From the NCBI GenBank assembly GCA_002424635.1, contig DIKT01000039.1:51111-112635 (forward strand): DNA of 61,525 nt. The letters are read 5' to 3'. The stretch is from Desulfobulbaceae bacterium UBA5611. GTDB taxonomy: Bacteria; Desulfobacterota; Desulfobulbia; Desulfobulbales; Desulfocapsaceae. The position numbers and the translations under genes are program-made. The notes beneath the pieces are model-generated. The model was not told where the DNA came from. It searched no databases and saw only the letters and a list, made by a program, of their open reading frames with translations. Positions within the stretch are counted from its first letter, which is position 1, and each line of letters begins with the position of its first letter. This document shows, in pieces, positions 34,871-44,446 of the stretch.

Positions 34871-36241
34871 TCAGCTTTTTTCAATGCCGTAATGTTTGAT
34901 CTTACTATAAAGGGTACCCCGGGCAATGCCTAGTGCCTCGGCGGCCTGCGACAGGTTCCAGTGCTTTTCTTCAAGGACTTTGCGGATCACTTCGGCTTCA
35001 ATTTGGGGCAGGGAGCTGGAGCTCAGCTGTAGGGAGAAGTCTTGCGTACCGACGACAGCCTGTTGCAGTTCATCGGGAAAATGGTCGAGATGCAGTTCGC
35101 TGCCGGGACAGAAGGCCACGGCGCGTTCGATGGCATTGGACAGCTCGCGTACGTTGCCCGGCCAGCGATAGGCACAGAGCCGGTTCATGGTGGCCTGATC
35201 AACCGAGCTGATCTGCTTACCGCTCTCGCGGTTGAACTTGCGCAGAAAAAAATTAACGAGTAGCGGGATGTCGGATTGTCGCTCACGTAGGGGCGGCGCG
35301 GTGAGGGTGACGACATTGAGGCGATAGAAGAGATCCTCACGGAAGGTTTTTTCGCGCATGGCGGCTGCCAGGTCTTTATTGGTGGCACAGATGATGCGGG
35401 TATCGACCTGGATGGTGTCGGTGCCGCCGACCCGGTGAAAGGTGCCCAATTCGAGCACCCGCAGCAGGGCGACCTGGGTCTGCAGGGGAATTTCGCCGAT
35501 TTCGTCGAGAAAAATAGTGCCGCCTTGAGCGAGCTCAAAAAAGCCGATCTTGCGGGCTCCCGCACCGGTGAAAGCGCCTTTTTCATGGCCGAACAGGGCA
35601 CTGTTGATAAGGCCCTCGGTGAGGGCGGCGCAGTTGACTGGGACAAAGATCTGCTCCCGGCGGCTACTGCGGGCGTGAATGGCGGCGGCGATCAGTTCCT
35701 TGCCGGTGCCGCTTTCACCGCGAATCAGGACGGTGATGTTGGTCGGGGCGATACGCCTGATCCCCTCGAACAGTTCGTACATGGCCGGGTCCTGGCCGAT
35801 CAGCTGTTCAAAATGGGGCTCGCTTTGTCCGTCTTTGTTATTGTCGAGCAGATGGCGATGCTGGAGGATTTTTTCCAGCTGCATCTGCAGCGTGGTGATA
35901 TCAAACGGCTTGAGGATATAGTCGTAGGCCCCCGCCTTCATCGCCCGGACCGCTTCATGGGCCGAATTGACACCGGTGAGAATCAAGACAAAAATTTCCG
36001 GATGACGCCGGTGAATTTCCTGCAGCAGGGCAATGCCATCCATGCCGGGCATGCTCAGATCAGTGAGGACGATGTCGGCGCGCTCGGTTTCGAGCATGCG
36101 TAGGGCAGTCGGGCCATCGGCAGCGGTTTCAATCAAAAATCGCTGATCCTCCCCCATTTCCCGACAAAAAATATTACGGTAGGCCGCTTCGTCATCCACA
36201 TAGAGAAGGCGGGTTTTCTTCTCAGCCACGGTGGTCTCCAT
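34871..36241 (-). CDS. NtrC-family sigma-54-dependent response regulator
   Basis: The 456-residue protein has three domains. The receiver (residues ~10-125) has the Asp in VLTDLSMPG (D61) and LKPF. The AAA+ domain (~145-370) has Walker A GESGTGKELI, the sigma-54 contact loop GAFTGA and Walker B GTIFLDEIGE. The C-terminus is a Fis-type helix-turn-helix (LSQAAEALGIARGTLYSKIK). It activates RNA polymerase bound to sigma-54 after phosphorylation. The histidine kinase gene upstream overlaps it by 20 bp, marking a cognate pair. Its likely target is the downstream decahaem cytochrome gene, which has a sigma-54 promoter. Confidence 0.94.
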   Translation of the reverse strand: METTVAEKKTRLLYVDDEAAYRNIFCREMGEDQRFLIETAADGPTALRMLETERADIVLTDLSMPGMDGIALLQEIHRRHPEIFVLILTGVNSAHEAVRAMKAGAYDYILKPFDITTLQMQLEKILQHRHLLDNNKDGQSEPHFEQLIGQDPAMYELFEGIRRIAPTNITVLIRGESGTGKELIAAAIHARSSRREQIFVPVNCAALTEGLINSALFGHEKGAFTGAGARKIGFFELAQGGTIFLDEIGEIPLQTQVALLRVLELGTFHRVGGTDTIQVDTRIICATNKDLAAAMREKTFREDLFYRLNVVTLTAPPLRERQSDIPLLVNFFLRKFNRESGKQISSVDQATMNRLCAYRWPGNVRELSNAIERAVAFCPGSELHLDHFPDELQQAVVGTQDFSLQLSSSSLPQIEAEVIRKVLEEKHWNLSQAAEALGIARGTLYSKIKHYGIEKS

Positions 36242-38279
36242 TCTCGGTCTGGATCAGATTTGCTGAGAACGGAACCGCTGCGTACGGGTCACGTGATTTT
36301 GCTCTCAGATCAAGGGGCAGGCTCAAAGTGAAGGTGGTGCCCTCGCCGAGCTTGCTGTCAGCCTTGATGATGCCCTTATGGCGAGTGACAATGTCGTAAA
36401 CAATACTCAGGCCAAGACCGGTGCCGGCCCCGATCTCTTTGGTGGTAAAAAATGGTTCGAAGATGTGTTGAAGCTTGTCGGGCGGGATGCCGCAGCCGTT
36501 ATCGCTGATGGCAATGTAAATGTTGTGGTCATCGGCCCAGCTCTTAATATCGATTTTCCCCTCCCCGGCAATGGCCTGGGTGGCGTTGATGAACAGATTG
36601 AGAAAGACCTGGTTCATCTGCCCGCCGCAGCAGTAATACCGGGGAATGTCGCCGTAATTGCGCACGATTTCGATCTTGGTGTGCAACTCGTGACGAAGGA
36701 GCGTCAGGGTACTGTCGAGACATTGATGCAGATCGATGAGTTCGCGTCGGGCGATCTCCTTGCACGAAAAGTTGCGCAGACCCTGTACGATCTGACTGAT
36801 GCGGGTGGCGCCGTCGCGGCATTCCGCCAGCATGACCGGCATCTCGCGCAATATCTCCTCAATGCCGAAATCCTGCCGCCCTTTCATGCAGGCGGCAACC
36901 AGTTCCTTATCACCTCGGCGTTGCACTAGTTCTAACTGCAGGGTACAGAATTGGCTCTGACGCTCTAGGTAACGCTCAAAGATGCCCAGATTATGACTGA
37001 CAAAACCGATCGGGTTATTGATATCGTGGGCGATGCCGGCGGCCAGCTGACCGATACAGGCCATCTTGTCCTGATGTAAAATAGTGGCATGTGTTTCCTG
37101 CAGCTCCCGATTCACCTTTTCCAATGCCACCGTGCGCTGCGCCACCCGCTCCTCGAGTGTCTGGTTGAGAAGCTGCAGATTAGATTCGGCCAGGCGCCGG
37201 TGGCCGACCTCCTTCTCCAGGCGCTGGTTGGCCAAGGTGACATTAACAACTTCATTATTGAGGCGTTGCCGGATGACCGCCAACCTCTGATCCATTCGGC
37301 CCAGCACGGTATAGGCGAAAAAAAATAGCACCAGACACAGGCCGGCACTCGCCACAATAATCGGTTCGATAAACGCCATGAAGGAGGTTGTCTGCTGCGT
37401 GATATTATGCAACACATAGAAACCGCCAATCAACTGGTCTGAAAAGTCGAGCAGTGGAAAACCCTTGAGGCGATAGACCTGCTGATCGATGACCATGTCG
37501 CTGTATCTGTCATCTGCGGCAAGGCTCTTCACGGCAGACAGCTCCAGATTACCCAGGTTATGGAAATCAGCCATGGTTTGATAGGCAATCACCTGGTCGC
37601 TGAATAAATCCCAGTTGTGCGGGCGACCGGAGTGCTCCCGGCCCAGTTCCCAAAGTTCACGATCAAGCTGCTGTTTGTCAAGGGTGACCACGAAGTCTTT
37701 CTTGACAATTGACTGCAGTTGTTTAAGGACGTAATCGACTTCGATCCCCAGTTCGATATAACCGATCAACTTATCTCCCACCCGCCACGGCAAAACGCCC
37801 CGATAGCTCAGCATGCCGAATTTGCCGAGTTCCAGCCCGAAAGTAAATGTCTGGCTGTGGGCCGCCTGTAAAAAGGTGGTGCGGGCTACTTGATCGCCGA
37901 ATTCAGCGGGCCTGTGCACCCGAAGCCAGGTGGTAGCAGCCGGTACATGGAAGTAAAAGTGCGAGATGCCGTGGGCCTGCAAGAGCTTTTTGAACAACGG
38001 CAGAGAATGCTGATAAAGGGTCTCACGGTCCTTGGCCGTCATCGCCTGGCGCAGCTGGGTGTCATGCGAGATCTCAGTCATAAGATTGAGCAGCAACGTC
38101 TCCCGTTGGGCCTGTGACACATCAATGTAGGCCTGGGTGACCTCGTAATTGTGGCGCATATCGATCAGGTTCTGGTCGGCGCGGATGTGATAGGCGCTGT
38201 AGATAAAGGTGCCGAAAAGAACCGCAAAGGTCAGAGACAAAGGTATCAGTATCCGAACACGAATCGGGTTATGCTTCAT
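36222..38279 (-). CDS. Membrane sensor histidine kinase
   Basis: The ATG at 38279 gives 685 residues. An N-terminal helix (~residues 9-30) and a second one near 315-338 bracket a ~280-residue periplasmic region with dCache-like features (LEVDYVLKQL, YIELGIEVDY). A coiled coil leads to the kinase core: the H-box around His418 (AHDINNPIGFV), the N-box (NLFINATQAI), and G-boxes DNGCGIPPDKLQ and GTGLGLSIVYDI. It phosphorylates the overlapping NtrC-type regulator. An upstream in-frame start (38351) would add 24 residues without support. Confidence 0.92.
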   Translation of the reverse strand: MKHNPIRVRILIPLSLTFAVLFGTFIYSAYHIRADQNLIDMRHNYEVTQAYIDVSQAQRETLLLNLMTEISHDTQLRQAMTAKDRETLYQHSLPLFKKLLQAHGISHFYFHVPAATTWLRVHRPAEFGDQVARTTFLQAAHSQTFTFGLELGKFGMLSYRGVLPWRVGDKLIGYIELGIEVDYVLKQLQSIVKKDFVVTLDKQQLDRELWELGREHSGRPHNWDLFSDQVIAYQTMADFHNLGNLELSAVKSLAADDRYSDMVIDQQVYRLKGFPLLDFSDQLIGGFYVLHNITQQTTSFMAFIEPIIVASAGLCLVLFFFAYTVLGRMDQRLAVIRQRLNNEVVNVTLANQRLEKEVGHRRLAESNLQLLNQTLEERVAQRTVALEKVNRELQETHATILHQDKMACIGQLAAGIAHDINNPIGFVSHNLGIFERYLERQSQFCTLQLELVQRRGDKELVAACMKGRQDFGIEEILREMPVMLAECRDGATRISQIVQGLRNFSCKEIARRELIDLHQCLDSTLTLLRHELHTKIEIVRNYGDIPRYYCCGGQMNQVFLNLFINATQAIAGEGKIDIKSWADDHNIYIAISDNGCGIPPDKLQHIFEPFFTTKEIGAGTGLGLSIVYDIVTRHKGIIKADSKLGEGTTFTLSLPLDLRAKSRDPYAAVPFSANLIQTENGDHRG

Positions 38280-38458
38280 ATTGCAAGACAGTCTGGGTGA
38301 TATTTTTAAAGTTTTGACAGGGTAAGAAGTGATGCCTAAAACTACGAGCAAGCGATAAATGGCTATTAAATGGTCATCTCATCAAACGGCTAACGACGGA
38401 ATTACGTCACGAAGCGTAAGGATAACAAACGTAGCGCCCATGTGTCACTTAAAAAATA

Positions 38459-39628
38459 TCAGCCTTTGATCACTGCCAGCGGCCGGAGGGCCACCACTAC
38501 CTCCACCAGATCCAGCTGATTGTCAATAACCTCATCAATATCTTTATAGGCGCCGGTCGCCTCATCGAGATCACCGGTCGAACGGACGGCATGGATGATG
38601 CCCTGGTCATCGAGGCGTTTCTTTTCCTGGGTCAGATCAAGCTGCCGCTGGGCCTGTTTGCGGCCCATTTTGCGGCCGGCCCCATGTGAACAGGACTCGA
38701 AACTGTCCGCATTGCCTTTCCCTTTGACAATATAACTGGGACTGCCCTGTGATCCTGGAATGATGCCGATTTCTCCAGCCTGGGCCCTGGTCGCCCCTTT
38801 GCGATGAACCAGCACCTGTTTGTCAAAATGAACTTCCATGTCGGCATAATTATGGGCAATATTGATTATCGGCTCAAAGAAAACCGGCTGCACCACTGAC
38901 AGCAGGGCCTCCTTGACCCTCTCTACCATGATCCGGCGGTTGGCCAAGGCAAATTCAACACAATAATGCATTTCCCGCAGGTAGGCCTGCCCGGCCGCAC
39001 TGGTAATGGGTAAAAAGGCCAGTTGCCAGCTGGTCGGTATCTTGGAATTCCATTGTCGGTTCAGATCCATGGCCAGATGGTTATAATAATTGGCCACCTT
39101 GAAACCCAGGTTGCGGCTGCCGGAATGAACCATCAGCCAGACATGACCGTCATCACCCTTCTGGATTTCAATAAAATGATTGCCGCCGCCCAAGGTGCCA
39201 AGCTGGGTGAGCGCTGATTGATATTCCCGGGCCACAATCGGCAGCTCGGTAAGCGGGACTTCGGCCTTGGGCATAAGCCTGGGGTCCTGTTTCTGTTTCA
39301 GATGGTTAAAGCCCAGGGGGACCGTCCGTCTGATCTCCGCCAGCACCTTTTTCAATTGTTCGCTGGAGATGGTGGTCAGCGAAGTGCGGACGGCGCTCAT
39401 CCCGCAGCCGATATCGACGCCGACCGCATTGGGGATCACCATGTCTTCCGAGGCCATGACCCCGCCGATGGGCATGCCATAGCCCTGGTGGGCATCCGGC
39501 ATCACCGCCACATGCTGAAAGATAAAAGGAAGATTGGCCAGATTTCTGGCCTGCTCAAAGGCACCGGATTCGATATCATCCAGCCAGAGTTTGATCGGTT
39601 GTTTTTCGGTCGTGATTACCTGTTTCAT
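38459..39628 (-). CDS. rtcB: RtcB-family RNA ligase
   Basis: The 389-residue protein has the RtcB landmarks: the metal-binding DIGCGMSA and GGGNHFIEI motifs, VHSGSRNLG, His residues in IAHNYA, and the guanylylation-site region SCSHGAGRKMGR. RtcB joins 2',3'-cyclic phosphate and 5'-OH RNA ends using GTP and Mn2+, in RNA repair or tRNA splicing. AAGGAGATG precedes the start. No archease or RtcA gene is adjacent. A large palindromic element lies just upstream (39721-39934). Confidence 0.93.
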   Translation of the reverse strand: MKQVITTEKQPIKLWLDDIESGAFEQARNLANLPFIFQHVAVMPDAHQGYGMPIGGVMASEDMVIPNAVGVDIGCGMSAVRTSLTTISSEQLKKVLAEIRRTVPLGFNHLKQKQDPRLMPKAEVPLTELPIVAREYQSALTQLGTLGGGNHFIEIQKGDDGHVWLMVHSGSRNLGFKVANYYNHLAMDLNRQWNSKIPTSWQLAFLPITSAAGQAYLREMHYCVEFALANRRIMVERVKEALLSVVQPVFFEPIINIAHNYADMEVHFDKQVLVHRKGATRAQAGEIGIIPGSQGSPSYIVKGKGNADSFESCSHGAGRKMGRKQAQRQLDLTQEKKRLDDQGIIHAVRSTGDLDEATGAYKDIDEVIDNQLDLVEVVVALRPLAVIKG

Positions 39629-39720
39629 AAGACGTCATCTCCTTGGACCTGGCCTGAACCTGCGGCCTGAAACTGCGAGATAGAGGTACGATGAAAAAGA
39701 CAAGAAGAGATCAACAGTAG

Positions 39721-39934
39721 TTGTTGAGTGCCACAACATCGGGCACACTTTTATGTGCCACGACAGACATCATCACTGGTTGGGTAGAGCGTGCGAAACC
39801 CAACAAAATCAGGTGCAAGTCAGGTTGCTCTGCCGCTCTACACAGCTTTTTGTTGGGTTTCGTTTCACTCTACCCAACCTTGTGCGCGATGTTATGACAC
39901 ATTTTTTTGTAAACAATGTTGTGGCACTCAACAA
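39721..39934. repeat. 214-bp nested palindromic element upstream of rtcB
   Basis: The outer arms are a perfect 19-bp inverted repeat, TTGTTGAGTGCCACAACAT (39721-39739) and its complement (39916-39934). The inner arms are an imperfect ~31-bp inverted repeat (39778-39808 with 39847-39879) containing GGTTGGGTAGAG and AAACCCAACAAAA. It lies between the end of purK and the start of rtcB, both minus strand, and encodes no protein. It is MITE-like; the GAAACCCAAC motif is a frequent bacterial intergenic repeat. Confidence 0.75.
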
Positions 39935-40029
39935 ATAATGCTTAGCAAACAGCAGCTGCAGATATGGAGATCCTAAAAAATGACCGGGCAGAGCGACGAT
40001 CTGCCGGACTATCATTAAGCCGGCACGGG

Positions 40030-41112
40030 TCAGGAAAATTCGTCCAGAATCCAGCTCAGCGTCGGCTGATAATGGGCAGGCAGCCAGGCCTGTAAGGCCT
40101 TAACACTGGCCTGCAGCATTTGACCATCATGCACTGACAAGGTCAAATGGCCGACCTTGCGCCCCGGTCTAATCTCTTTATTGTACCAAAAAAGTTCAGC
40201 ATTAGCCAGACTGAGCCAGCGCTCATCCTTGTCGACACCAATCAGATTGACCATCACACACTGAAAATTCACCTGCGGCGGCATCAGAGGCAGGTCGCAC
40301 AAGGCCCTTAAATGCAGCTGGAACTGATCCATATGGGTACCGGCCTGAGTCCAGTGCCCTGAATTATGGACCCTGGGCGCCAGTTCATTGACCAGCAGTT
40401 TATTATCCAGGCGAAAGCACTCCATGGCCATGACCCCGACGTAATCGAGGTTAGCCATGATAGCGCTCAGCATGGCTTCAGCCTGAGGCTGCAAGGTGGA
40501 TAAGCGGCTCAGCGGGGCAATCGAGGCCATCAGGATGCCATCCTGATGGCGATTCAAGGTCAAGGGATAGAAGAAACACTGCCCCTGCCGGCTGCGCACC
40601 CCGACCAGCGACACTTCTTCGGCGAAATCAATGGCCTGCTCGGCAATGGCGTGATTACGCCAGCCAGGAGGAATCCGGTCAGCCAGGGTCTGTTGCAACC
40701 AGTATTGGCCCTTGCCGTCGTAGCCGCCGATCCGCCGTTTCAGCAACACCCGCGCACCGTAGTCCTCATAGAGCTCGCGCTCATCCGTGTTGTCATCAAC
40801 CAGCTCCCAGGGAGCGGTGGCGATATTTAATTCATCAAGCAGACTTTTCTGGCTGCAGCGATCGGCCAGGCGGCCAAAGACCGTGCTGTTGACAAAATTG
40901 GGATGGGAGCTGAGTTGCAGGCTGAGTGGTGATTCCGGCCACTGTTCGCGTTCTGCGGTGATGATATCAGCCGCAGCCAGGGGCAGGATCTCATCGGTCG
41001 GTACCATGATATCGACCGGACAGACTTCAATGGCCAGCGGCAGGCCGGCATAAATGAGCATGGCGCCCAGCTGACCATCGCCCAGGACCCAGACTTTTCT
41101 ACTATCAGCCAT
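40030..41112 (-). CDS. purK: 5-(carboxyamino)imidazole ribonucleotide synthase
   Basis: The 360-residue ATP-grasp enzyme carboxylates AIR to N5-CAIR with ATP and bicarbonate in purine synthesis. Visible motifs are the N-terminal WVLGDGQLGAML, the ATP-grasp lysine and glycine loop LKRRIGGYDGKGQYWL, and the metal-binding VNELAPRVHNSGHWT. The ATG overlaps the stop of purE by one base, the common purEK arrangement. Confidence 0.95.
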   Translation of the reverse strand: MADSRKVWVLGDGQLGAMLIYAGLPLAIEVCPVDIMVPTDEILPLAAADIITAEREQWPESPLSLQLSSHPNFVNSTVFGRLADRCSQKSLLDELNIATAPWELVDDNTDERELYEDYGARVLLKRRIGGYDGKGQYWLQQTLADRIPPGWRNHAIAEQAIDFAEEVSLVGVRSRQGQCFFYPLTLNRHQDGILMASIAPLSRLSTLQPQAEAMLSAIMANLDYVGVMAMECFRLDNKLLVNELAPRVHNSGHWTQAGTHMDQFQLHLRALCDLPLMPPQVNFQCVMVNLIGVDKDERWLSLANAELFWYNKEIRPGRKVGHLTLSVHDGQMLQASVKALQAWLPAHYQPTLSWILDEFS

Positions 41113-41603
41113 TATAGGTCTCTGGGATCCGGATTGTTCAATACGGCGCTGGTCTGCTCTGTGCGAAAGGCGTCGAGTCGTCCGGCCAGCTCAAAATCGT
41201 TATTGGCCAGGATCTGACAGGCCAGCAAGCCGGCATTAAAAGCACCAGCCGTGCCGATGGCCAGGGTGCCGACCGCAATCCCTTTAGGCATCTGCACGAT
41301 AGATAAGAGACTATCCATGCCGGACAAGGCCTTGCTCTGGATGGGCACTCCTAACACCGGTAATCTGGTTTTCGCCGCCAACATGCCGGGCAGATGAGCG
41401 GCACCGCCGGCTCCACCGATAATGATCTTAAATCCGCGCTCGACAGCCGAGCCGGCAAAGGCCATCAACTTGTCCGGAGTTCTATGGGCTGAAACAACTT
41501 CAACATGGTATGGCACCTGCAGTTTATCAAGGATCTCGGCAGCCGCTTCCATGGTCGGCCAGTCACTTTTAGAACCCATTACAACAGCAACAAGGGCTTG
41601 CAT
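41112..41603 (-). CDS. purE: N5-CAIR mutase
   Basis: The 163-residue class I PurE moves the carboxylate from N5-CAIR to CAIR. It has GSKSDWPTMEAA, SAHRTPDKL, GGAGGAAHLPGM and GVPIQSKALSGMDSLLSI, all substrate-binding segments. GGAGAG precedes the ATG. It is followed by purK with a one-base overlap and preceded by selB by 46 bp. Confidence 0.96.
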   Translation of the reverse strand: MQALVAVVMGSKSDWPTMEAAAEILDKLQVPYHVEVVSAHRTPDKLMAFAGSAVERGFKIIIGGAGGAAHLPGMLAAKTRLPVLGVPIQSKALSGMDSLLSIVQMPKGIAVGTLAIGTAGAFNAGLLACQILANNDFELAGRLDAFRTEQTSAVLNNPDPRDL

Positions 41604-41649
41604 GATAATCTCTCCACTTACCTGATGATTATTTGTAAACAGACGATTG

Positions 41650-43584
41650 TTAAGAAACTTTTTTTCGCAGGATACGGGTATCGCCGACCCGGATTGTCAG
41701 TTTGATCTTATCAAAATACTCCAACAGAGGAATAGAAAACTTGCGCGACAGCCCGGTCAGTTCCTTGAAGCGCGGGGCATCGATCTCACCTTCACGGCTG
41801 ATGAAGGTAATGATCTCCTGGGCCAGGTTATTGATGGTGTCGGCATGATAATAGAGGCTCTCGCTGATCTTGATCAACTGGCCCTGCCGCAGCAAGAGGG
41901 CCAGGACCTCCTTGACCATATTCTCAGGAATATGAGCAAAATGATCCATACTTTCCCGAAATGTGGCCGTGGCCAGCCCCTTCTGCCGATACCAGTCTTC
42001 CAGATCCCACTGTAGGGCCTTTTCGTCGGCCTGCAGAGCCACGCGGTGGCTGGTCAGCCGCACCTCCGATTCCTCCTGAATAACCTGCTCTTTTTTCAGC
42101 AGCTCCCCGAGACAGAATTGAAAGACCTTCTGTTCGACCCGGCGGCCCAGACTTGAGCGTAGTTCTTCTTTAGACAGGCCGCTATGCAGGGGATTGTCCC
42201 GATGAAAGGCGGCAAGATTGGCCAGCAGCGTCTCTTCGACACCATCACTCACTGTTTTGGCCAGATAGCGCTGAGCCGCGGAATCGACCACGACGATCTT
42301 ACGGGTGGAAAGCGGTGCGGTCAACACTTTCTTCAACTGCTTGCCGAAGATGCCGAGTCGAATGGCGAGATCATCAGCTGTTAAGCCGGCGGTCCGGCTC
42401 TCTTCGAGAAAAAGCAGGATCTGCTCTTCAACAGTGCCATGTTGCAGCACTGCAAAGACTGCGGCATTGGCAGCCTGATCCTCATCTGTTGCCCGTTTTC
42501 TTTTGCGTGGCGGCTGGTTCCCCAGCACCTGGCCGCCGCCAATGGTCGTGGCCGGAGAATAGCTGCGCACCACATAACGATCACCGGGCCAGACGGCCAC
42601 AGGGATCTCAAACAGCAGCTGGACTATGGCCGTCTGGCCCGGCTGCTGTTCATTCTGATCCAATAACGAAATACGGCCCATGATTTCCGCTGTCCCCAGA
42701 TGGATGCGGACCCTGGTGCGATGTTTGAGCGGTTTGTCATTTGCCGCCAGATAGAGAAAATCACAATCGAGCATATAGCCCGCCTGCAGACAGCCGGGAG
42801 TGGCCGCCACCATACCGCGTTCAATGATAGCGGTATCGACTCCCTGCAGATTGATGGCGGTCCGGTGCCCGGCTTCCACCTCTTCTACCGTCTCAGAATG
42901 GACCTGCAGACCACGAACCTTGGCAGTCAGCTCCGAGGGATAAAAACGCAATTCCTCACCGATCGCGACGCGGCCGGAGATTGATGTACCGGTAATCACC
43001 GCGCCAAACCCTTTCATGGCAAAGACCCGATCCACCGGCAGCCGGAAAGGTCCATGCACTTCTTTCAGTTCCTGCCGGCTGACAAAACGGTCAAGCTCTT
43101 CTTTCAGCTCGGCAATGCCCTCAAGGGTGATGGAGGAAACCCGCAGCAGAGGAGCATCTTCGAGAAAACTGCCAACGCAGAAGTCCCGCACCTCCTCTTC
43201 CACCAGATCCAGCCATTCGGGCTCCACCATATCCTTCTTGGTGATCACGATAATGCCTTCCTGCACCCCGAGCAGACGACAGATCTCGAAATGTTCTCTG
43301 GTCTGCGGCATGATCCCTTCATCAGCCGCGACGATAAAGGCCACCAGGTCCATCCCCATGACCCCGGATACCATATTTTTGACAAATTTCTCATGACCGG
43401 GGACGTCAACGATGCCCAGGCGATGACCGCAAGGCAGATCCAGGTAGGCAAAACCGAGCTCAATGGTGATGCCCCGCTGTTTTTCTTCCTTGAGCCGGTC
43501 TGTTTCAATACCGGTCAGGGCCCTGATCAGGCTGGTCTTGCCATGATCAACATGGCCGGCTGTGCCGAGAACAATTTCACGCAT
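41650..43584 (-). CDS. selB: Selenocysteine-specific elongation factor
   Basis: The 644-residue GTPase brings Sec-tRNA to UGA codons by binding the SECIS hairpin. It has G1 GTAGHVDHGKTSLI, G3 DVPGHE, the ITKKDM G4 motif (NKxD-like) and EF-Tu-like domains 2-3. Winged-helix repeats fill the C-terminal ~270 residues and bind SECIS RNA. Its presence implies selenoproteins in this genome; no selA, selD or tRNA-Sec was seen in the window. It lies between an MBL hydrolase gene and purE on the minus strand. Confidence 0.95.
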   Translation of the reverse strand: MREIVLGTAGHVDHGKTSLIRALTGIETDRLKEEKQRGITIELGFAYLDLPCGHRLGIVDVPGHEKFVKNMVSGVMGMDLVAFIVAADEGIMPQTREHFEICRLLGVQEGIIVITKKDMVEPEWLDLVEEEVRDFCVGSFLEDAPLLRVSSITLEGIAELKEELDRFVSRQELKEVHGPFRLPVDRVFAMKGFGAVITGTSISGRVAIGEELRFYPSELTAKVRGLQVHSETVEEVEAGHRTAINLQGVDTAIIERGMVAATPGCLQAGYMLDCDFLYLAANDKPLKHRTRVRIHLGTAEIMGRISLLDQNEQQPGQTAIVQLLFEIPVAVWPGDRYVVRSYSPATTIGGGQVLGNQPPRKRKRATDEDQAANAAVFAVLQHGTVEEQILLFLEESRTAGLTADDLAIRLGIFGKQLKKVLTAPLSTRKIVVVDSAAQRYLAKTVSDGVEETLLANLAAFHRDNPLHSGLSKEELRSSLGRRVEQKVFQFCLGELLKKEQVIQEESEVRLTSHRVALQADEKALQWDLEDWYRQKGLATATFRESMDHFAHIPENMVKEVLALLLRQGQLIKISESLYYHADTINNLAQEIITFISREGEIDAPRFKELTGLSRKFSIPLLEYFDKIKLTIRVGDTRILRKKVS

Positions 43585-43721
43585 GATTATCAGAGGTCAG
43601 AGGGATAAAAACAAGCTCATAAACGGCCATTTGGCAAACCTGTGGCAACATTCCTGATGGCACACTCAGCAGTAAATAAGCGCGCAGCCAGAGGCGGAAC
43701 TTATTCCTTGAGCTTATACAC

Positions 43722-44351
43722 TTAACGAATATAAGGATTCGATTTTTTTTCTTCACCAATAGTCGAGCGGTTACCGCCATAGCCGTGGCCTGGCCAGACT
43801 ACAGTCTCCGGGGGCAGAATCAACAGTTTTGTGATTATGGCTTTTATCAATTCTTCATGGGCGCCGCCAGGAAAATCCGTACGGCCCAGTCCACCGACAA
43901 AGAGGGAATCACCGGTGAACAGATCGGGGGCATTGTACAGGCAGATGCCGCCCGGCGTATGGCCCGGCGTATGGATCACCTGCAGTTTTTCTTGACCGAT
44001 GGTAATCTCGTCGCCGTCCAGGACCTGAATATCGGCAGGTGGTGAGGACTCAAGCCCAAGCATGGAGAAATATTTTATTACTTCCGGCCGGGCAAAGTAT
44101 ACATCATCGGCCTCATGCATGATAATGGCGGCACCGCTCGCCTCCTTGATCCGTCTATTGCCACAGACATGATCGGGGTGGCCATGGGTGGCAATGATAT
44201 ATTCAATGGTCAGCTTGGCCCGCTTAACCTCTTCCAGGATCCGCTCTTCATCACCGCCCGGATCAATGACCGCACATTTGCCGGTCTTGAGGCAACCGAC
44301 AATATAGCAGCAGACGCCCATCTCTCCAACAGTCAATTGTTTGACAAACAT
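43722..44351 (-). CDS. MBL-fold metallo-hydrolase (glyoxalase II-like)
   Basis: The 209-residue protein has the zinc motif ATHGHPDHVCG, the second-site His in IHTPGHTPGG, TGDSLFVGGLGRTD with the bridging Asp, and a final His in WPGHGYGG. Size and motifs fit glyoxalase II-like hydrolases that act on glutathione or other thiol esters; the exact substrate is undetermined. It is separated from mrp by a terminator and followed by selB. Confidence 0.88.
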   Translation of the reverse strand: MFVKQLTVGEMGVCCYIVGCLKTGKCAVIDPGGDEERILEEVKRAKLTIEYIIATHGHPDHVCGNRRIKEASGAAIIMHEADDVYFARPEVIKYFSMLGLESSPPADIQVLDGDEITIGQEKLQVIHTPGHTPGGICLYNAPDLFTGDSLFVGGLGRTDFPGGAHEELIKAIITKLLILPPETVVWPGHGYGGNRSTIGEEKKSNPYIR

Positions 44352-44371
44352 AATTAATTATCAGCAAAATT

Positions 44372-44418
44372 AATAAAAAAAAACAGGAAGAGACTATAGC
44401 ACTGCACTCTTCCTGTTT
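44372..44418 (-). terminator. Intrinsic terminator after mrp
   Basis: ACAGGAAGAG and CTCTTCCTGT form a 10-bp stem around a 14-base loop. On the minus strand it is followed by a run of T residues, 29 bp beyond the mrp stop. Confidence 0.85.
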
Positions 44419-44446
44419 CCACGGTCCTTGTTTAAGCAAGCAAAAC

